A DNA stretch of 64,000 nucleotides from Cheiracanthium punctorium (GCA_038373885.1 JAWZYV010006255.1:62001-126000), one strand, 5' to 3'. Numbered from the stretch's first letter, positions 33,417-46,539 are shown. Numbers and translations: made by a program. The notes: generated by a model from the sequence alone, not told the origin.

Positions 33417-33529
33417 AGGCCGACGATAAGAAAATCCTGAGATCAATACCAGCTTGTGATGCTTTTGCTACTGCTTTCTCTCGGAAAGCTTCTTCTTCTC
33501 TCATCGCAGAAAAAACAGCTCCATGGTTT

Positions 33530-34047
33530 ATTAGTCTAATTACCATAATTAATTAACGTATATCTCGGAACCTATCCACCGGAGCGCGTTTTTATTGATT
33601 CTCGACCCCCCCTAGACTCAACACCCCACCGATACTTTAAATTTCGAATGCTTTGACACCAAACTTAACCTTTTAATCTTACAGGCCCAGGGGGTCATAC
33701 GAAGCTCCCCTATATTTTCAATTTGGGCATTTTAAACACTAGCCTCCTCCGACGGCATCTCCAAAGTCTGAAAACCATCCCAGAGCCAATTTCTACATGT
33801 TTGCAGTCCTTTTAAGCCTCAATCATGGTTAATTAGTCTAATTACCATAATTAATTAACGTATATCTCGGAAACTATCCATCGGAGCGTGTTTCTATTGA
33901 TTCTCGACCCCCCCTAGACGCTTACCCCCATCGATACATAAAATTTCGAATACTTTGACACCAAACTTAACCTTTTAATCTTACAGGCCCAGGGGGTCAT
34001 ACGAAGCTCCCCTGTATTTTCATTTCGGGCAGTTTAAACACTAGTTT
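33530..34047. repeat. internal tandem duplication, period ~302 bp
   Basis: attagtctaattaccataat...tctcggaa..., ccaaacttaaccttttaatc and caggcccagggggtcatacg occur in both units. Copy 1 has them once (12400-12620), so the duplication is private to copy 2. Confidence 0.85.
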
Positions 34048-34267
34048 TACTGGAGCAAGGAGAGAGAGATGCTAACTGCCCGAGAACTCAGCGGAGAAGA
34101 AACCCGATGAATGGGTGAAGGGTGTTTAAATAGTACGGCTTTCGGCGCAGAGAGAGGGAAAATTTCTTCAGTTGTTTTATTGATTCAAGATTCGAATCAT
34201 CGAAGTAGTGAGTGAGTCGAGATTCGAATCAGTAAAATGAGTCGAACCGCCCATCTCTACCTCCTAC

Positions 34268-36720
34268 TATCCTAAGCCCAGCGACCAGTATGCGCCTGTC
34301 AACCATCCCTATTTTTAATTATAAATTTCGGCTTCACAGTTTACACCGAAAATGTGTTCAAATTTTTAATTTAGAATAAAACTGTTTAGAAATTGTGGTG
34401 GAAAATCTCGCCTCTCCCCTCAAAAAAAAAGTTGGGCGTTGGTAGCTGTGCGCTATACAATGCACCATTTTTCTGTATAGTTTATTTATTTATTATTATT
34501 ATTTTTCTAATAAAAGTAATACGCTAACTTATCAGTAAGTCTGCTACTTTCGCGTAAATGTTTCCATCTGTCGAAAATGCTATTTCCAATTAGGTGAATT
34601 TGAATATCTTGAATTTTCCAGGGGGCAATTGCTCCCCCCCTTGCCGCTAGTAACTTACGCTTATGGTCTTCTATGTTCTAACACAAAAATCATTGTTTAC
34701 GAAGAGTGGTTGATGATATTCCGTAGAAGTTTAAGACTCTGATTTCAATCTGTTCGTTTCCTCTTTGCAAGAGCACAGCGTCGAAAATTTTCTTCAACGG
34801 ACAGAGTTCAAATTTGGGACCCAACTGAGAAGCAACACTGGGTGCAGAAAGGAATATCCACCTTTGTGTCTTAACAACGATGAGATCGAACAGGTTGAAC
34901 CCGAAATGCTGTGTTAGAAACGGAAGCAAACCTCTTTTTATCTCTGTGAGAAGATAACAATTTTATATTTTCGAACTTTTCCCCAAAACACCTCTCTGTG
35001 TTAAAAAGGAAATCTCTTTATCAGTTATCGATATTCCGTAATAGCATCCTCTGATGAGAAATCGGCTAAATTTTTCTTGTGCTGTTCTTGGTTACCGAGG
35101 CTACTCATTATGCGGAAGACTCACCTTTTTCCTTTCTTGTTACGGGAAACGTAAAGTGCAGTCGACTCTTCAATTAACTGAAATCCAATATCTGTATATT
35201 TTATCACCTGCGCCTTCTTAAGTATTTACCAGCACTTCTGTTTTTAATTGCTTCCGAAGGGCAATTTGAGAACTCCGTATGTTTTTCAGCTAATTTAATC
35301 AGTCCAAAATGCGTTGCAGCAGCATACGGGAAGGACAGCGTTTCAGATTTTTTTTTTTAAATCCAGTAATTAGCGAAGCAGCAACATACACCAGAATTTT
35401 AATTGAAAGCGTGAAAGGTAAACAAGTATGATTTTTCGACCGATTAAAAGACAACCAATTTATAATTACTTCACTTTAACGAAAAATTATTGCCTTATCG
35501 AAAGAGTAAGGTTTGACGATTTCCCGGCAAATATGTAGAATATAAAGCCAGAATGCGTTCAGTTTTGGGAACTTTTTTATGGTACCAAACTTGGCGACAA
35601 TTCGCCAAAAGGCCAACGTTGTCGACTTTTTACTTTTACCTACCGCTCTTTGCTGGCAACCCTAGAGGCAACGGTTTAAAAACACTGTTTTCCCTAATTT
35701 TCTGAATGGAAATATCACCAGAAAATGACCAAATTCCTTTAAGGCCATTTCTAAGCTATTCCCTTTCGATTAAAAATAGAATTATCGAAATCTGCTCTTG
35801 TATTAAAAAATTATCGTTAAACATATATACATCATCGCAACCAACTGTTGTATTTATCCAATTCTTGTAAGTCCGATTTTTGAGAAGATTTCTCACCACA
35901 ATTTTTAAATAGTTTTATTTTGAATCAAAAATTTTAAGTTTGCTATGTGAAGTGGCAAGAAAACGCACAAGAGTAAAAAATCTTCCGATGAATTCGGAAA
36001 AGGTGACAGTCTCTGGCACAAAGACCAAGTAAAATAACGACGGATTTGATACTTAGAAGACGTTTAAAATTCTCCTTCAGTGGCATTAAGGTTGGTTATT
36101 TCTCGTCAAATAGTGTCGATATTGCTAAGCTAGGTTCAGTAGCTTATTTTAGATGTCACAGTTGGTTATGTTTTGCCAGAAGTGGCCAATCTTGGCGACA
36201 TTTGGCTCGCTTTTGAGCATGCTGCCTGCATAAGGTTCGCTTTGCAGCATACGGATAGAATAATGTAATCGAACTATGAGAAAGGGAGATCTAGTGAACG
36301 AAAAGCATGGAAAGTTCAAGAAGTGATGTTGTTGTTTCTAATGCCCTCTGGCTGATCGTGTTGCGGCCCCAGATCCTCCATACAGGAAGATGATTGGTGA
36401 AACGGAGAGGCTTTCGTCCAGTTAAGCCCTAGTGGGAGGAAGACCCATTCAACTCGCGGTTTCCCGCAGTGGAATTCTCCCCAATATGGGTAGAAAGCCC
36501 TTCTAGTAGTAGTAGCCCTTCACCTGAAGCGCCTTCTAGTCACTTCGGGTGGAGTTTTAAGGTGGAGAGTCAAGGGAATTGGTTAAACGGCATCCGAAAG
36601 TTGTCAGCGCAGTCGATAACCAAACAACAGGCCCGCTGACAGCTAACCACCGACTCTTTCTAAACAACCGAGAAAGAATTCATATATGTTTTGAATCAGT
36701 TACAGATGAGAGACTAGCAC
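34268..36720. other. gene-free stretch with MITE fragments
   Basis: Right half of a palindromic MITE at about 34313-34452 (gaaattgtggtggaaaatctc, tggtagctgtg). A degenerate relative lies near 35870-36010. A less AT-rich segment at 36340-36660 is of unknown nature: no frame, and only a weak A-box-like tggttaaacgg. Confidence 0.5.
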
Positions 36721-36727
36721 CTGCACG

Positions 36728-37003
36728 CAGGGCCGGCCCGATGGGGGTGCGAATGTAAGCGATCGCCTAAGGCCCCGCACTTAAAGAGGCCCCTGCTCCT
36801 GGGCCATATTTTTTTTTTTTTTTTTTTTTTTGCTATTACATTAGCCCGAGCTCGGTAGATGGTTGTGATATATCCCGAAAAAAGCCGAGAAATAAAGCTA
36901 ATATGTACTAGCAATGCTAGTAGTAACTTACATAAGACATGATAGAAAAGAGGCCCGCGCTTGCGCTTCGCCTGGGCCCCGCACGCCCCTTGATCCGGCC
37001 CTG
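36728..37003. mobile_element. 276-bp hAT-type MITE
   Basis: Starts CAGGGCCGGCCCGATGGG, ends TTGATCCGGCCCTG. CTGCACG lies directly outside both ends (36721-36727 and 37004-37010); counting the shared C gives the usual 8 bases. Internal poly(T) tract and GC-rich shoulders. Confidence 0.85.
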
Positions 37004-37307
37004 CTGCACGCTTAATTCAAAGTAGCGAAAAAACGATCAAAGTGGGAGTGAAAGGAAATACAGTCGGTTTCGACCTTTTTACATCGAAGCCTAGCAGTAT
37101 TAACCCAAAAATTTTCTTTAAGTACTTTTTTTTTCGAGAAATCCATTTTCCCCTTCTTGTTTACCTAAATACTAATAACGTTCGCTCCGCTCAGCGATCG
37201 GAAAACGCTCCTAAAGGAGAAGTGCACTTTCAAGAAGATAAAATTCGCTCCAACAGATCGAATTTCGCTTGTCTGAATTAAGCGTGTGCATTATCACCTC
37301 GAGAGTG

Positions 37308-37560
37308 TATCGTTTGAAAACAAGGAGGACATAGGAGCCACGGACATATACCTGCACGAGAGATATCTGCCTAGGATAAGGTGAGAAGCCTTGGTCAGAG
37401 GAGTTTCTAAGGGTTTCTAACACGTAATTCATGTTACATCTGGAGAAAATCACCATAACTTCGCACTGTTAGATAGACAGCCGAGCTGACAGGCCCGAAT
37501 GCTGGACCTTTACATTTCAGCCTCACCATTTTGAGCATCTTATCACTCGGCCATCCTGTC
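37308..37560 (-). repeat. tRNA-derived SINE copy with clear pol III boxes
   Basis: On the minus strand GGATGGCCGAGTGATAAGATG matches the 5' part of tRNA-Leu/Ser type genes (A box TGGCCGAGTGATAAG). GGTCCAGCATTCGGGCC is a B box. The body gattttctccagatgtaac...ttagaaactcctctgaccaagg matches the SINE at 56590 (ttttctccagatataac...atagaaacttctcctaccaag). About 250 bp long. Confidence 0.8.
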
Positions 37561-37689
37561 TGCTGATGATAGTTGGATTTTTTGGACCATTTGAAACGAC
37601 GACACAGTTTTCTGCTACCGTTGTGAGTGTTTTTCAGTGAGTTAACAAACTTACATAGCTGAATAAGTTGTTAACCGATAGCCATGAAT

Positions 37690-37747
37690 TAAAATAATAA
37701 TAATATAATAATAATAATAATAATAATAGTAATAATAATAATAATAA
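37690..37747. repeat. (AAT)n microsatellite
   Basis: About 18 imperfect ATA/AAT units. Confidence 0.95.
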
Positions 37748-39347
37748 TGACGATGAGAATAAATGCATAAGTATAGTTTCAGCCTGAAAGACAACTAAAA
37801 ACAAACAAAAAAAGTTACGAAATGTATTTTAACGTTTTCCTTCTACTAAAAGTTCTCACAAAGACTGTCGAAAGATTATGTCCCACACTGCTTTCCTTTA
37901 GGCAATACAAATGCTTGAAATTCAAAAAGTTCGCTCAAACGTACTCTAGTTCTGATTTCACATTTCTTTTTTTTTAAATCGTTTTTGAATTTTCTAGTAT
38001 ATTTTCATTTTATGTTTTGCCTCTTCTGCATTCTGCCTGAAGTTATTCTACGGTACATGTTGTTGTGGCTTTTCTATTGATCTGAAAATCAGGTATTTTT
38101 TAAATGGTGAAGGTGAGTGATCCTATAAATTCTGTACAGAGCGATGGGCGTAGTGAGAGAGGGGTGGATAAGTGCATACATCCCCCTCAGCGTTCCCAAC
38201 CCTCAAAGGCAAAATTATCGATTTAAGAAGCAAGAATTAAATTATTTCATACAAAACTTGTACTTGGATTTTAAAGTCCAAATTCTTACTTTAAAATAAA
38301 CTGTTCAAAAATAGTAGTAAAAAATGTTCCGATAAAATTGGAACGGTTGGCAGTTATGAACTTGTATCTAATTTCCAAATCAATACATGCAATAAGAAAA
38401 AAATCTTGACACAGGATTGAATGTAGATGATACAAAAAGTTATGATCCATGATTGGCAAAATGAATCTCAAGCTGTTAATAAATGTAGAAATAGACGGAA
38501 ACAGAATTTGCTTGCGTTTGTAAAACTACCGCACAAACTGATAAATTATTGTACAATTTCACAAAATGATGTCACGTATTTTAGTTTCTTTTATCGTATC
38601 GAGGATCAAAATATCACGTGTACGATAATTATCGCGCGGTTTGCAACACTGCCCCCAGCTCGAAATTTTCGAATTATTTATCAGAATTTGTATGTCGTAC
38701 TGAAATTCCGTTTGTTTATTAATAAATTATTTCGTATCCCCCAAGCTGAAAAAGTTTCTTGCCATGCCTTTGTCCAGAACACAGACTTATTTGTTTAGTA
38801 TACCTCTACATGTAAGGGTCATCATCCATGGAAATTCAGGAATATATGGTATATTCTGCCGTCCGCTACCAAAGTTAATATAAGCGAGAATCTGTTAACT
38901 TCCTTTGTCGCAAAGGAAAGCGGGCAGAGATTCCCTAAATACGTCCATCGTTGCTTCTCTGTAGCTGGATGCTCTGCTGTGTCAGAGCGTAGCTCTTCTG
39001 CATTATACATATTTTTTTAAAATTAATAAATGTATTTACATAAAGCACAAATGTAAACTAAATAGCTGCGCTTGGAGAATGTATTTGAGACTACACGAGA
39101 CAAAAATTCGTGACTGAAAATAACAATGTTTAAATAATTATAATGTTTCAATAATTAATAAAATAAAAACAACACCCTTATATAACGCACGTGGTAAAAC
39201 TTTTTATTGCAATGAAAATTTCCAACAATTTCACAAAAATTTGTAATTTTAATTCTGATTTTCACATTTTAAAAAATTTTTGAAACCCAGATATTTTTAA
39301 CTAAACTTTTGTAATTTTATACTATCCCCATAAAAGAAAATCTACCT
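37748..39347. other. gene-free stretch
   Basis: Includes a right half of a palindromic MITE at about 38265-38358 (aaaatagtagtaaaaaatg, ggaacggttggcagttatg) and frames up to 123 codons without domains. Confidence 0.45.
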
Positions 39348-39355
39348 TATAATCA

Positions 39356-39522
39356 CAGGCGTAACCAAGGGGGTGTGGGGTTAGGGGGGTCATAACCCCC
39401 CCATGAGGAATTTTTTGCCATAAAAATGTATATTCTTCACTACATTATCACACACACGTATACATATATATGTTGCAGTAGTCGTAACCCCCCTCCATGA
39501 AAAATTTCTGGCTACTCCCCTG
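39356..39522. mobile_element. hAT MITE subfamily A
   Basis: CAGGCGTAACCAAGGGGG...CTGGCTACTCCCCTG with the shared interior (gaggaattttttgccat, cacacacgtatacatatata, ttgcagtagtcgtaac). The flanks cttataat and cttatgat match 7 of 8 if two extra bases at the left are allowed. Confidence 0.85.
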
Positions 39523-39703
39523 CTTATGATGTTTCCTGTGCTGGTTACACTGGTTGTACACCTAAATAAGCCATGTGTCCACATGAGGTTACAATGTGAT
39601 TTTGCTTTATACATAACATGTATCCACTAGTGGTTACATATTACGCAAGGGATTAATGGGCTATTAGGGATTAATGAAGCCCTAATGGATTAATGAAGTT
39701 ATG

Positions 39704-39907
39704 TCGCAGGTACCAACTTTTACGCGTATTTTGGAAAATTTTTCACCACTCTTTTCTCTTTAGCCGTACGAATTCAAAATAAATAAAAATTTTTGCAATT
39801 AAATGAAATTAAAATCTGTAATTCTAATAAAACTGTAAATAAAACTATGTCTAATTAAAATCGTAGAAAATCTGAAAAGAAAAGCTTGAAAGTTGGCAGC
39901 AATACAT
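39704..39907. mobile_element. palindromic MITE, CATAGCTGCCAAC family (diverged)
   Basis: gcaggtaccaacttttacg at the left is mirrored by gcttgaaagttggcagc at the right. No target duplication found. Confidence 0.55.
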
Positions 39908-41137
39908 GTGGTATTCACATCGACTGTTTTTTTTAAAACGGTATGGTGTAAAAAAGACAAAACAAAGACAATATTAAAGTAAAATAAAAAATCGATTTTA
40001 CTTTAACTTTCTTTTATTTATTTATTTACACCCATGATCCGCCGTTATTATTTTAATGAAATCAAGTGAAACTTGCTTATGGATTTCTAAGAATTATCTC
40101 GTTCACACCAAACACTAAAAGTTTCATGCATCAGTTGCTTTTAACAAACTGCGATTAAACTTTTATCTTCTTACATTTAATCTTTAAAAACACATACCAT
40201 TTTTAATTAATAAGTAACATTGCATGTCTAGCGTTAAAAGCCATCAAGATAACTTAGTTTGACAGAAATACCCTTGGTTTCCCGTCGGTAACAATAGATT
40301 ATTAACGCATAGTCCGTCGTTCTTCACACCTGATTATAACTTGAAAAATTTATCTTTTTCCAGATTTAAATCGTGAATGAATGCATCACTAGCGCTCCTA
40401 CGTAATTTATGACGTCCCTACGCAAGCTCGTAAACGAATTTTTCTCCCCAGTTTTCGCCTTTCACGAAAAATTTCGAAAGGAATGTTGTAGAGAAGGTGC
40501 TATCATGTTTAACATTTTTGTAACTATACTTGATCTGGTAAAAATTATTTATGACTGGACATTCTTTCTAGTTCGTTATGCTTTTTGTTTTGGATAAAGC
40601 TGGAAAATATTTAATTTACGGATTTTTTTTTCCCTTGGATACCTCCATAAAATTTCCTTTTATTAAAATTTCGTTGAATTATGTTGTGAAGTTACGCGTT
40701 CTTAAGTGTGGCTGAGAATTTATTTGAAACTGTGCATAGACAAATAAGTATGGCGATTTCCTCAAATACACCTCTGCTCTGCTCACGGCCAGTTCTAAAT
40801 GTTTGAATTGTTTGTATATTTCGGGTTGGTCATTTCAATTAAATTCACTGTTTTTTCAAGCAAAGCGCCACCTGGTATGCGATTTTTGAACTTATTTTTT
40901 CGAAATTCCTTGACAGCATCTCACATATAGTCTCTCTCTATATAAATACCATATATGGACAACCTCCAGACGGCCAGCAGAATGTGGCATACCACGGCTT
41001 TTGATCCGACCAGCGGAACATATCAAAGCCCCGTATATAACAAATATAAACGATTCAAAATCCCATATAAACCCCAATTACACGCCCCGCGACTTCGCTG
41101 ACATCATAAAGTTTGGTCCGCAACTTTTTAAAGGTTG
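39908..41137. other. gene-free stretch
   Basis: Spurious frames only. No paired ends recognised. Confidence 0.45.
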
Positions 41138-41144
41138 CCCAAAC

Positions 41145-41936
41145 CAGTACCTTCTAGATAAAGAAAGCCAAACGGCTGTAGCTTTGATGTCATCGCTAGA
41201 TCTTATATGACGTCATCACAGATTTATTTTTAAAAATTAAAATTATTCAAAATTCTCGGTAAATTTTCTTCCTCATAAAATATTTTAATTATTCAAGATA
41301 TAAAATTAATTTTACGACAGATGGAATTTTTTAACCATCACTAATTATATAATATACAGGCATAAATTTTAATGAATTATTTTGTATCAAACAGGTATTT
41401 CAATTTTTATCTTTAACTTCAGATGTTTTAAAATGTTTGTTGCATTCACCAGAAATTTTAAATAGTTTAAAAACAAATTGACAGTTCTGACATATGGCAT
41501 TTTTTTAAACCATTACTAATTCACAGCTGCCAAATCTCCGGCTTTTTCCGGGAGATTTCCTACCACAATTTTTGAGACAGCTTTATTTTTAATTAAATAT
41601 TTGGACATATTTTAAGCATAAGTTTGTATGTAAAAATTAGTGGTGGGAAATCTCCCGGAAAAAAGCTGGAGACTTGGCAGCTCTGATAATTATATATTAT
41701 GATACAGAATGAATTATATTATATATTATGATACAAAATGAATTATATAATATGATGACTCATAATGAATTATTTTGTATCAAACAGGTATTTTAATTTT
41801 TATCTTTAACTTCAGATGTTTTAAAATGTTTGTAGCATTCACCTGAAATTCTAAATATTTTTACTTTTGAAAATAAAACTGTGATTTCATCGTGATGACG
41901 TAAAAGCATAAAGCTCTTCATTTATAGAAGGTGTTG
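41145..41936. mobile_element. diverged, rearranged member of the 7-bp-TSD family
   Basis: Left end CAGTACCTTCTAGATAAAG then aaagccaaacgg, right end tatagaaggtgttg. Flanks cccaaac and cctaaat match 5 of 7. A ~100-bp block (gaattattttgtatcaaaca ... gcattcacc) is present twice (about 41370 and 41764) with a palindromic MITE (41522-41685) and AT-rich repeats between, so part of the element is duplicated. Confidence 0.6.
41522..41685. mobile_element. palindromic MITE, CATAGCTGCCAAC family
   Basis: Starts CACAGCTGCCAAATCTCCGG, ends GGAGACTTGGCAGCTCTG; arms nearly perfect over 30 bp. Flanks CTAATT and ATAATT match 5 of 6. Confidence 0.85.
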
Positions 41937-43597
41937 CCTAAATTGCTCTAGACCAAATTTGGTTATAGTTACGATTCTTTTACCCATAATTGCCAATTGC
42001 TCCAGAATAAAATTAACCACTTTTTGTTAAGAGTATATATTTTTAAAATTGCTTCTCAACTACTGTATGCTTTAACATTTTCTTGTAATTTAATACAAAA
42101 GTTACTGTCAATAAAAGTATTTAATTATACCTCGGAGTGCTTGACAATTCTGTTTCACAACTGTTTAAACGTACCACAATGTTTATGGACAAAGTTTAAT
42201 CATAATCACTATGTATATTTTTAATGCTTTTATATGAGAGTTTTAAACTTTTGAAGGGTTGTTAGTAGTTATTTATTTTTTATTAACTTTGGGATTTCCA
42301 ATACAAAGCACAATTTCTTATTTGCTCTGCCGTTTTCTTCAGCCTAATCTGTTAAATATCATTGCTCTACAGTGAAAACTGAACGAGTTTTCAAATATCG
42401 ACTGTAGGAATCCCTGGTTTTGCTGCTAAAAAAAACTAGCATGAGCAGGCACAGAATCGTAGAATCTAACACACGATATTCCTTTTATAACCCCTTTTAA
42501 CTACATAAGTTGATGTTTTCAAATTGATTTGTAGTGATTTCTAAGAAAATAGATGTATGCATGCTCCTATTTATGATTTTGAAATATTATTTAATAATTC
42601 AAAATTAAGATATAACCCAAGAAGGAAAGCATTATCGTAAACGTTGGAATTTTATAAATTATACTTTTAAACAAAAATAATACTAGAGTAAAATGCATGC
42701 AAACTTTGATTATTGTGTTTTCTTGAGATGTTGATTTCAAATGTGGGGAGAAAAGATATATTACTACTGAAATTTCGAACTTGGGGTTCTATTAAAATAT
42801 GTTATTCTATTATTATTCTAAGGGTCATATTAAAAATGACCCTTTTAAGAAAAAAAACTATTTACAATGGTAGAACACATCGCTATGTCTGTAGGCAATT
42901 GAAACTCAATAACCTAAATAATCTTGTGTAGAGGATTAAAACTTCGGGTATTTAAAGAAAACTTTCTCTGCATAAGATGCATATTTGCCAACTTCAACGT
43001 TTTTACAAAAGATTACTTACCATAACTTTCATATAATTTAAATTTAAAAATGTATTTGTTCTGGAAAGGAAAGACAGACTTTTACAATATACCTGTTCAA
43101 AATCAGTGTCAAACCAGCCACTTTTTTTCCTACGTAGAACTCTGAAATCTGGTTGCATATGCAAATAAATTTGAGAATTTGCACATCTTAAAAGTAAATG
43201 CCTTTATACTCGTTTTCTAATGTTATTTCAACTCGTTTGTATTATTACTTTTTAGGTACTTTAGAATTTGAATTAAAGCCAGACAATAGAAATTTAATCC
43301 AATTTCATTGCTTTTCTATACACGCAAATTACTTTTTTATATTGATAAATCTTTTTATTTTAAGAAGATAACATAGCATAGAGTAGCGGGTTTGAATTTA
43401 AAATATTACTCATATGTCTACGATTCAAATATTAAGTGGTCGACGAAAATTTAAGGCTAGTTTTATGTTTCAAGATATTTTAATTATACAAGAGCAGTAG
43501 AGTGATACAGACGCAGTAGCATCGCAATCTGGTGCATGCGACAAGTGCTATTTAGTGTCCTAAAAACATTTTAGATTAATATTTATTTAATCCTTCT
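41937..43597. other. gene-free stretch
   Basis: MITE half-ends at about 41988-42050 (taattgccaattgctccag) and 42985-43040 (gccaacttcaacgttttt). No gene seen. Confidence 0.45.
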
Positions 43598-43605
43598 GGT
43601 TTAAA

Positions 43606-43767
43606 CATGGTCGCAGGCAGAATATTTCCCAGGGGGGGGCAAAGACTAATTCAACGTATGGTTACTATGTTAGAAAGAACAAAAAAGCAAGAGAAAACAC
43701 TCCATACAAAAATCCAGGGGGGGGGGCATTGCCCCCCCCTCCTTGTTCTATGCTGCCGGCGCCCATG
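43606..43767. mobile_element. 162-bp hAT-type MITE
   Basis: Left CATGGTCGCAGGCAG; the right in complement is CATGGGCGCCGGCAG. Flanks GGTTTAAA (43598-43605) and GGGTTAAA (43768-43775) match 7 of 8. G/C homopolymer runs lie near both ends. Confidence 0.75.
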
Positions 43768-43775
43768 GGGTTAAA

Positions 43776-45428
43776 CATAATTTCGTATTTACAAAAATAC
43801 AAAAATGAAATTTGCCTAAGCCGTGGCTGACAAGATATACAGGCTACACCCCTTTGCACTCGAAGGGTCATGTGCCTTGTGACCAAGGGGTTGTTGGCAT
43901 TTTTGAGATAACCACAGGAAGATGGCACATCCCCAGGTTACACGACTCTTCGAGTCATGTCACTAATTACAAACTGAGGTTCTTTCACCCCTATTTTATA
44001 CCATTTACTCTAATTTATATTTTTTTATCAAAAATATGGAAGGTATATACAATAAATAAAAATAAAATCATTTTCTCTATTCAATCAGCGTTTTTCATAA
44101 TTACAACAGACTTATAACTTATTTTCAGCGTTCCTAACAATTTGGCAATCCACTTGTACTTAATTCGCATGCTTTATTGACAGCATCAAACTATCAATTT
44201 TCAATTGAACATTTAGCACATTATATATAATGCTTCGTTGCTTCTGTTTGTTCGTGTCTTGTCATGTAAGCATACATGAACCTCAGTAATGTCGTTAGCT
44301 TTGTCCCAAATAATCGAGCAAAGTGCCCTCAGATTGTAGAGCAGCAGAATGAGAACATCGGTTTTCCAATATCTATTTTGCATGCGTGGTAAGCGTGAAA
44401 ATGGTTCTTTTTAATTGTTTGTTTTGTGAGTCCGAAAAATAAGCGGACGATTCTGAAACCGCATAATTCAAGCACGGATAACTGAGAGTATACTGCATTT
44501 CAATTCTTGTAAATTACTTTTTCCCAGACTTTAGCTAAAACCATATTTTAATTTGTTTTATTATGATTTTTTAAAAATGAGAACTTTTAACGCTTTGTCG
44601 GTCGGCCCTTTTGTAGAATCTTGAAAAAAAAATTCGTGAGATATTAGCCTTTACGGTATATAACTCACCACTTTTTGATCAAAGTTCAACTTTTTAGGTA
44701 TTGCTTAACTCCAAATTAGGGTGTTCCATACGAAAGTTTTCTTGTATCCTAAGACACAAATTAATATTCACGGAAAGTGTTTTTTTCTTTTAATTTCGTA
44801 TACATTGGCAACTCTTCGTAATATGCACACGACGTCGATCGTATCAGGTGAAGAGATGCCAACTTCTACACTATTTCGTGGCAAACCATCCACCACACCT
44901 ACCAAACATTTCCATATTTTACAGACAGAAAATCGCGATTTAAAAGTGCACAATGGCACTGCGCCTGTACCTAATGAACATTTTGTGTTTACTTTTTGAT
45001 ATCCTGGGATACGTTTAAAAACATTTTATAATTAAATTACTTGAAAGAAAATAGTGGTGGAAAATCTTCTGTGAAAAGACTGAAAGTTGACATAGGTATC
45101 CATATATAGGTTAAACAAATCGATTAACTGCATTGAATTTGGAATTCTTAAAGCTCAAATAAAGGTAAAGTTATTTAGCCTTTTAGGTTAGTTAGAAAAA
45201 CGTACGAGAATCTTTTAAACTTGAACACTAGATACATTTTTTTTTTTACATAGTGATGATTTTAATACTTGAGCGTACTATGCTTGAAACTGCCGAGTAG
45301 GTTATTTAAAAATTTTCGAAAACATGCTTCTGATTTTAAAAGTAAATTGGCACTTGTGTGTGAGAGTGTGTGCACGTGTGTGTATTTTTAAAAAGAACCC
45401 CTTTCTGTTATTCTATTTAATTCATCAG
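43776..45428. other. gene-free stretch
   Basis: MITE half-ends at about 44640 (tttacggtatataactcacca) and 45040-45100 (agtggtggaaaatcttc). A short GT-rich run is at 45355-45385. Confidence 0.45.
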
Positions 45429-45650
45429 TAGCCCCTCCATGGTCCAGTGGATGGTAGACTTTAAAGATGGTAGACGGCTGAAGTGTGATGGTCCTGTATT
45501 CTGGATTATCACGTGATTGTCGATCTGGAATTTTGAGCGGTCTTTCCTAAATGTAACTTGAATAGAGCCCCTTGAACCCATAAAAAGTCCTTCGACCAAG
45601 GCATCCTCATAGGCAGATAGTCCTAGCGTAGCTTTCCTTTGACACAACGT
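45429..45650 (+). repeat. tRNA-derived SINE copy
   Basis: A box TGGTCCAGTGG (45440-45450), degenerate B box near ggtcctgtattctgg. The body gattgtcgatctgg...cataaaaagtccttcgacc and ggcagatagtcctagcgtag lines up with the copy at 56590. Confidence 0.75.
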
Positions 45651-45655
45651 AACTA

Positions 45656-46539
45656 ATTCGGTAGCATTTAAAATTACAAAGTATAGAGCTAACTATTTTT
45701 TCGTAAACCACAAAAATGCAAATCTAAAAAAAATGTCGATGATGAGATAGTGATGAAAATTCTTGCAGGTAATTTCAGTGTAAATTTGAATTATCAAGAA
45801 TTGTAACGTTCCTACATATAAATAAGATACTAATTAACTAATGGAAAAGAAAACCGCTATATGTTGTCCCCTACTACTGCCGTAATGCACCAATTTTCAT
45901 GCATATTGGACAGTATCAGCAAAATTTATGTTTTAATAAAAAAGGTTCTTTAATTTTAATATTTATTTCTTGAAATAAAATATGAGTGATAACTCCCTTT
46001 ATTTTTTGACATGAATGTAGAGTATGTTGGTTACATTCGTGACTGTTTGAAAATATTTGCGTTATTCAATAAACAAAGGAACCAGATTCTATCGTGTCGA
46101 GTCATTTAATTAATGTAATAAAGCCCATCTTTTTAAAACTAGTTCAACATATCTGATAAATAACAGTGGTGGAGCAACCTCCATAATAAATACATACAAT
46201 CCATTCTCAGGAAATACTTTCCGAGCTTTAACTACTCATTAAATATTTTTCTAGTGCTACGCTCTTTTAATACTTGATTGACAGCTAAATACCTGCGCTA
46301 TTATTTAATTACTGTCACAGCACCAAATACATCATCACGAGAAAAGTCAGTTTTATTTTTTTCTCTCTTTCTCTGGTCTCCTTTGAATAAATAAAATTAC
46401 GGGGGAAAAACAATCTTGAACCAATGCGAAAACATCTGCAACCTTTCTTTCGGATTTTTCCCTTTTTTATTTTTATTTTCATTTTTACTTTTTTCTTAAA
46501 TCATCATCTTTCAACTCCCCGAAACCTTTCAACAAATCA
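45656..46539. other. gene-free stretch
   Basis: AT-rich, nothing recognised. Confidence 0.45.

Larger units (their letters stand above)
31075..34259. mobile_element. non-autonomous hAT element, copy 2 (inverted)
   Basis: Left end TAGATATGGCCAATGATTCG (one change in the TIR), right end CGAACCGCCCATCTCTA. Perfect 8-bp TSD CCTCCTAC at 31067-31074 and 34260-34267. It is the reverse complement of 12139-14418 with differences: an 849-bp hAT inserted at 31825, a ~302-bp internal tandem duplication (units starting 33530 and 33832), and loss of a ~150-bp segment present in copy 1 at about 13570-13725. No transposase gene. Confidence 0.95.

Noticed and set aside
37470..37560. A functional tRNA-Leu/Ser gene on the minus strand
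   Set aside because: The A and B boxes are good but the arms do not pair and the body continues as the SINE seen in three other places.
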